Below, one piece after another: positions 5,836-7,665 of a stretch of DNA of 7,665 nucleotides (position 1 is its first letter; the number at the start of each line of letters is the position of its first letter). The notes under the pieces were generated by a model. The model had not been told where the DNA came from, did no database searches, and saw only the letters and a program-made list of their open reading frames with translations. The translations under genes and the position numbers were made by a program. This stretch comes from Pseudomonadota bacterium (GTDB lineage Bacteria > Desulfobacterota > Desulfarculia > Desulfarculales > JAHJDS01). Location: contig JAHJDS010000308.1 in the NCBI GenBank assembly GCA_018812395.1, forward strand, positions 1-7,665. Direction: 5' to 3'.

Positions 5836-7665
5836 TCAGGATGGATAGAAGGTCCGGTTCTGCTCGGCCATGGTCTCGAGCAGCTCGGCCGGCCGGAAGC
5901 GGGGTCCGTATTGCTTCTCCAGGTCGAGCAGCTGGTCGTACACGTTCTTGACGCCCCACTTGTCGGCGTAGCGCAGGATGCCGCCCCTAAAGGGCGGGAA
6001 GCCGGTGCCGTAGATCATGGCCAGGTCCATGTCCAGGGGCCGGTCGCAGATGCCCTCCTGGATCATGTAGGCCGCCTCGTTGATGCCGCCGGCCAGCATC
6101 GCCTCGACGATCTCCTGGTCCGAGACTTTTTTTGGCTCGACGCCGTGCTCTTGCCGGTACTTCTGGACCGCCTCGGCCACCCGGGGGTTGGGCGCGGGCT
6201 TCTTGGGGTCTGAGTAGTCGAAGTAGCCCCGACCGGTCTTGCGGCCGTAGTCACCGAGCCGGTAGACGGCCTCGGTCAGGGGGTGGACCCGGTAGCGCTC
6301 GCCCAGGGTCCGCTCGAAGGTGCGGTTGACGTGAAAGTTGATGTCGATGCCGGTCAGGTCGGCCAGGGTGGCCGGGCCCATGGGCATGCCGAAGTCGATC
6401 ATCGCCTTCTCGATCTGGGCCCCGTCCACGCCGTCGGCCACCAGGAAGACCGAGCCGCCCATGAGCCCGCCGAGTTGCCGCGAGACGTAGAACCCGGGAC
6501 CGTCGTTCACCACGATCGGGATTTTTCGTATCGTCCGGGCAAAGGCCACGGACGTGGCCAGGGTCTGGTCCGAGGTCTTCTGGGCGCAGATGATTTCGAG
6601 GAGCTGCATCCGGTGGGCCGGGTTGAAGAAATGGAGGCCGATCATCCGGCCCGGGTCGGCCAGCACCTCTGCCATTTCGGTGATGGGCAGGGCCGAGGTG
6701 TTGGTGGCGAAGACGGCGTCGGGGCGGCAGAGGCCCTCCAGTTTTTTCCAGATGTCCTGTTTGACCTTCATGTCTTCCAAGACGGCCTCGATGACCAGGT
6801 CCGCGTCGGCGCAGTCGGCCAGGTCGGTGGTCAAGGTCAGTCGTCCCTCGATCATCCGCTCCAGGTCGGCCGGCTTCATCTTCTTTTTCTTGATGGGATA
6901 CTCGAAGGTCTGGCGGACGGCGGCCAGTCCCTTGTCCAGGGCCGCATCGTCGATGTCCCACAGGACCGTCTCGAAGCCGCCGGCCAGCAGCAGATTGACG
7001 ATCCCCGAGCCCATGACCCCGCCGCCGAGCATGGCCACCGTCTTGATCTCGGCCGGCTCGAGGGTCTTGATCCGCGGCAGCCGGCCCGCGGCCCGGGTGC
7101 CGAGGAAGATGTTGATCAGGTTCTTGCAGACGTCGGTCACGGCGCAGTCGGCGAAGTAGTCGACCTCGCGTTCGATGTCGGCCTCGATGTCGAAGCTCAG
7201 GCCGTGGTCCATGGCGTCGATGGCCTTGTAGGGGGCCGGGTAGTGGTCCTTGGCCTTCTGAAAAGTCATGAACCGGACGCCGTTGCAGACGTAGGTCTTC
7301 TCGGCGGCGCTGGGCAGGCGGGTGAACCGGTTGCGGGTCCGCCGGTCGTCGAGCCGGATCTCGCCCGAGATGAAGCGCCGGGCCGCCTCGAGGGCCTGGT
7401 CCAGGAGTCGGTCGGCCGGCGCCAGCTCGTCGATCAGGCCCCGGGACAGGGCCGCCTCCGACTTGATCGGTCGGCCGACGGTGATCATCTCGATGGCGCC
7501 CGGCAGCCCGATCAACCGCGGCAGGCGCTGGGTGCCGCCGGCGCCGGGGATGAGGCCGATCTGGACCTCGGGCTGGCCCAGGTTCAGCCCCGGGGCGGCC
7601 AGGCGGTAGTGGCAGGACATGGCGAACTCCAGGCCGCCGCCCAGGCAGTTGCCGTTGATGGCGCA
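5836..7665 (-). CDS. FadB/FadJ-type bifunctional enoyl-CoA hydratase / 3-hydroxyacyl-CoA dehydrogenase (partial, N-terminus beyond right edge)
   Basis: The frame is open to the right edge and gives the last 609 residues; the ATG at 7620 is internal (Met16 of the fragment). The fragment opens inside the hydratase domain with AINGNCLGGGLEFAM. Both hydratase glutamates are present, Glu13 (GGGLEF) and Glu33 (GQPEV), 20 residues apart as in crotonase and in E. coli FadB (Glu119, Glu139), so about 105 residues are missing and the whole protein would be about 715, normal for the family. After a linker come the NAD-binding GGGVMGSG (214-221), Ser324 in NTSALPITE, the catalytic His345 in HFFNPAH with Glu357, then NDGPGFYVSR (387-396) and the second C-terminal domain with GTGFPPFRGG (553-562). 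It hydrates 2-enoyl-CoA and oxidises L-3-hydroxyacyl-CoA with NAD+. It leads the visible operon, 11 bases before the acyl-CoA dehydrogenase. FadB and FadJ cannot be told apart here. Confidence 0.96.
   Translation of the reverse strand, partial: CAINGNCLGGGLEFAMSCHYRLAAPGLNLGQPEVQIGLIPGAGGTQRLPRLIGLPGAIEMITVGRPIKSEAALSRGLIDELAPADRLLDQALEAARRFISGEIRLDDRRTRNRFTRLPSAAEKTYVCNGVRFMTFQKAKDHYPAPYKAIDAMDHGLSFDIEADIEREVDYFADCAVTDVCKNLINIFLGTRAAGRLPRIKTLEPAEIKTVAMLGGGVMGSGIVNLLLAGGFETVLWDIDDAALDKGLAAVRQTFEYPIKKKKMKPADLERMIEGRLTLTTDLADCADADLVIEAVLEDMKVKQDIWKKLEGLCRPDAVFATNTSALPITEMAEVLADPGRMIGLHFFNPAHRMQLLEIICAQKTSDQTLATSVAFARTIRKIPIVVNDGPGFYVSRQLGGLMGGSVFLVADGVDGAQIEKAMIDFGMPMGPATLADLTGIDINFHVNRTFERTLGERYRVHPLTEAVYRLGDYGRKTGRGYFDYSDPKKPAPNPRVAEAVQKYRQEHGVEPKKVSDQEIVEAMLAGGINEAAYMIQEGICDRPLDMDLAMIYGTGFPPFRGGILRYADKWGVKNVYDQLLDLEKQYGPRFRPAELLETMAEQNRTFYPS

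Noticed and set aside
5836..7620. Reading the bifunctional protein as a complete 594-residue protein from the ATG at 7620.
   Set aside because: The frame continues to the window edge with in-frame family sequence (AINGNCLGGGLEF), including a catalytic glutamate that this start would lose.

Overview
The window is a dense, GC-rich stretch in which every supportable gene lies on the minus strand. Reading in the direction of transcription (right to left), there are six genes: a FadB/FadJ-type enoyl-CoA hydratase/3-hydroxyacyl-CoA dehydrogenase fusion (cut by the right edge), a ~600-residue acyl-CoA dehydrogenase, a DUF362 protein with a cysteine-bearing C-terminal region, a thiolase, a stand-alone crotonase-fold protein, and an Old Yellow Enzyme/2,4-dienoyl-CoA reductase-type flavin oxidoreductase (cut by the left edge). 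Gaps between the first five are 11, 31 and 12 bases, then a 1-base overlap (TAATG), so these five almost certainly form one operon. A 138-base gap precedes the sixth gene, which may belong to the same transcript or start a new one.

The genes make up nearly a full beta-oxidation spiral. The acyl-CoA dehydrogenase forms the 2-enoyl-CoA, the fusion protein hydrates and oxidises it, and the thiolase cleaves the 3-ketoacyl-CoA. The crotonase-fold protein lacks both canonical hydratase glutamates and has a single acid at the position used by dienoyl-CoA and ring-type isomerases. With the dienoyl-CoA-reductase-like flavoenzyme this suggests auxiliary steps for unsaturated or otherwise modified acyl-CoAs. 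No acyl-CoA ligase, electron-transfer flavoprotein or regulator is visible.

The odd member is the DUF362 protein, placed between the dehydrogenase and the thiolase. It has the DUF362 core plus a C-terminal CX2C...C...GCPP pattern that could hold an Fe-S cluster, and no classical 2[4Fe-4S] ferredoxin motif. Its role in a fatty-acid operon is not established; an electron-transfer or cofactor-related role is inference.

High GC, GTG and TTG starts, a DmdC-like acyl-CoA dehydrogenase and a DUF362 gene in a beta-oxidation operon fit an anaerobic or facultative bacterium such as a member of the Desulfobacterota (former Deltaproteobacteria), but this assignment is tentative. I see no RNA genes, mobile elements, CRISPR arrays or long repeats. 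Long open frames on the plus strand are antisense shadows of these genes.
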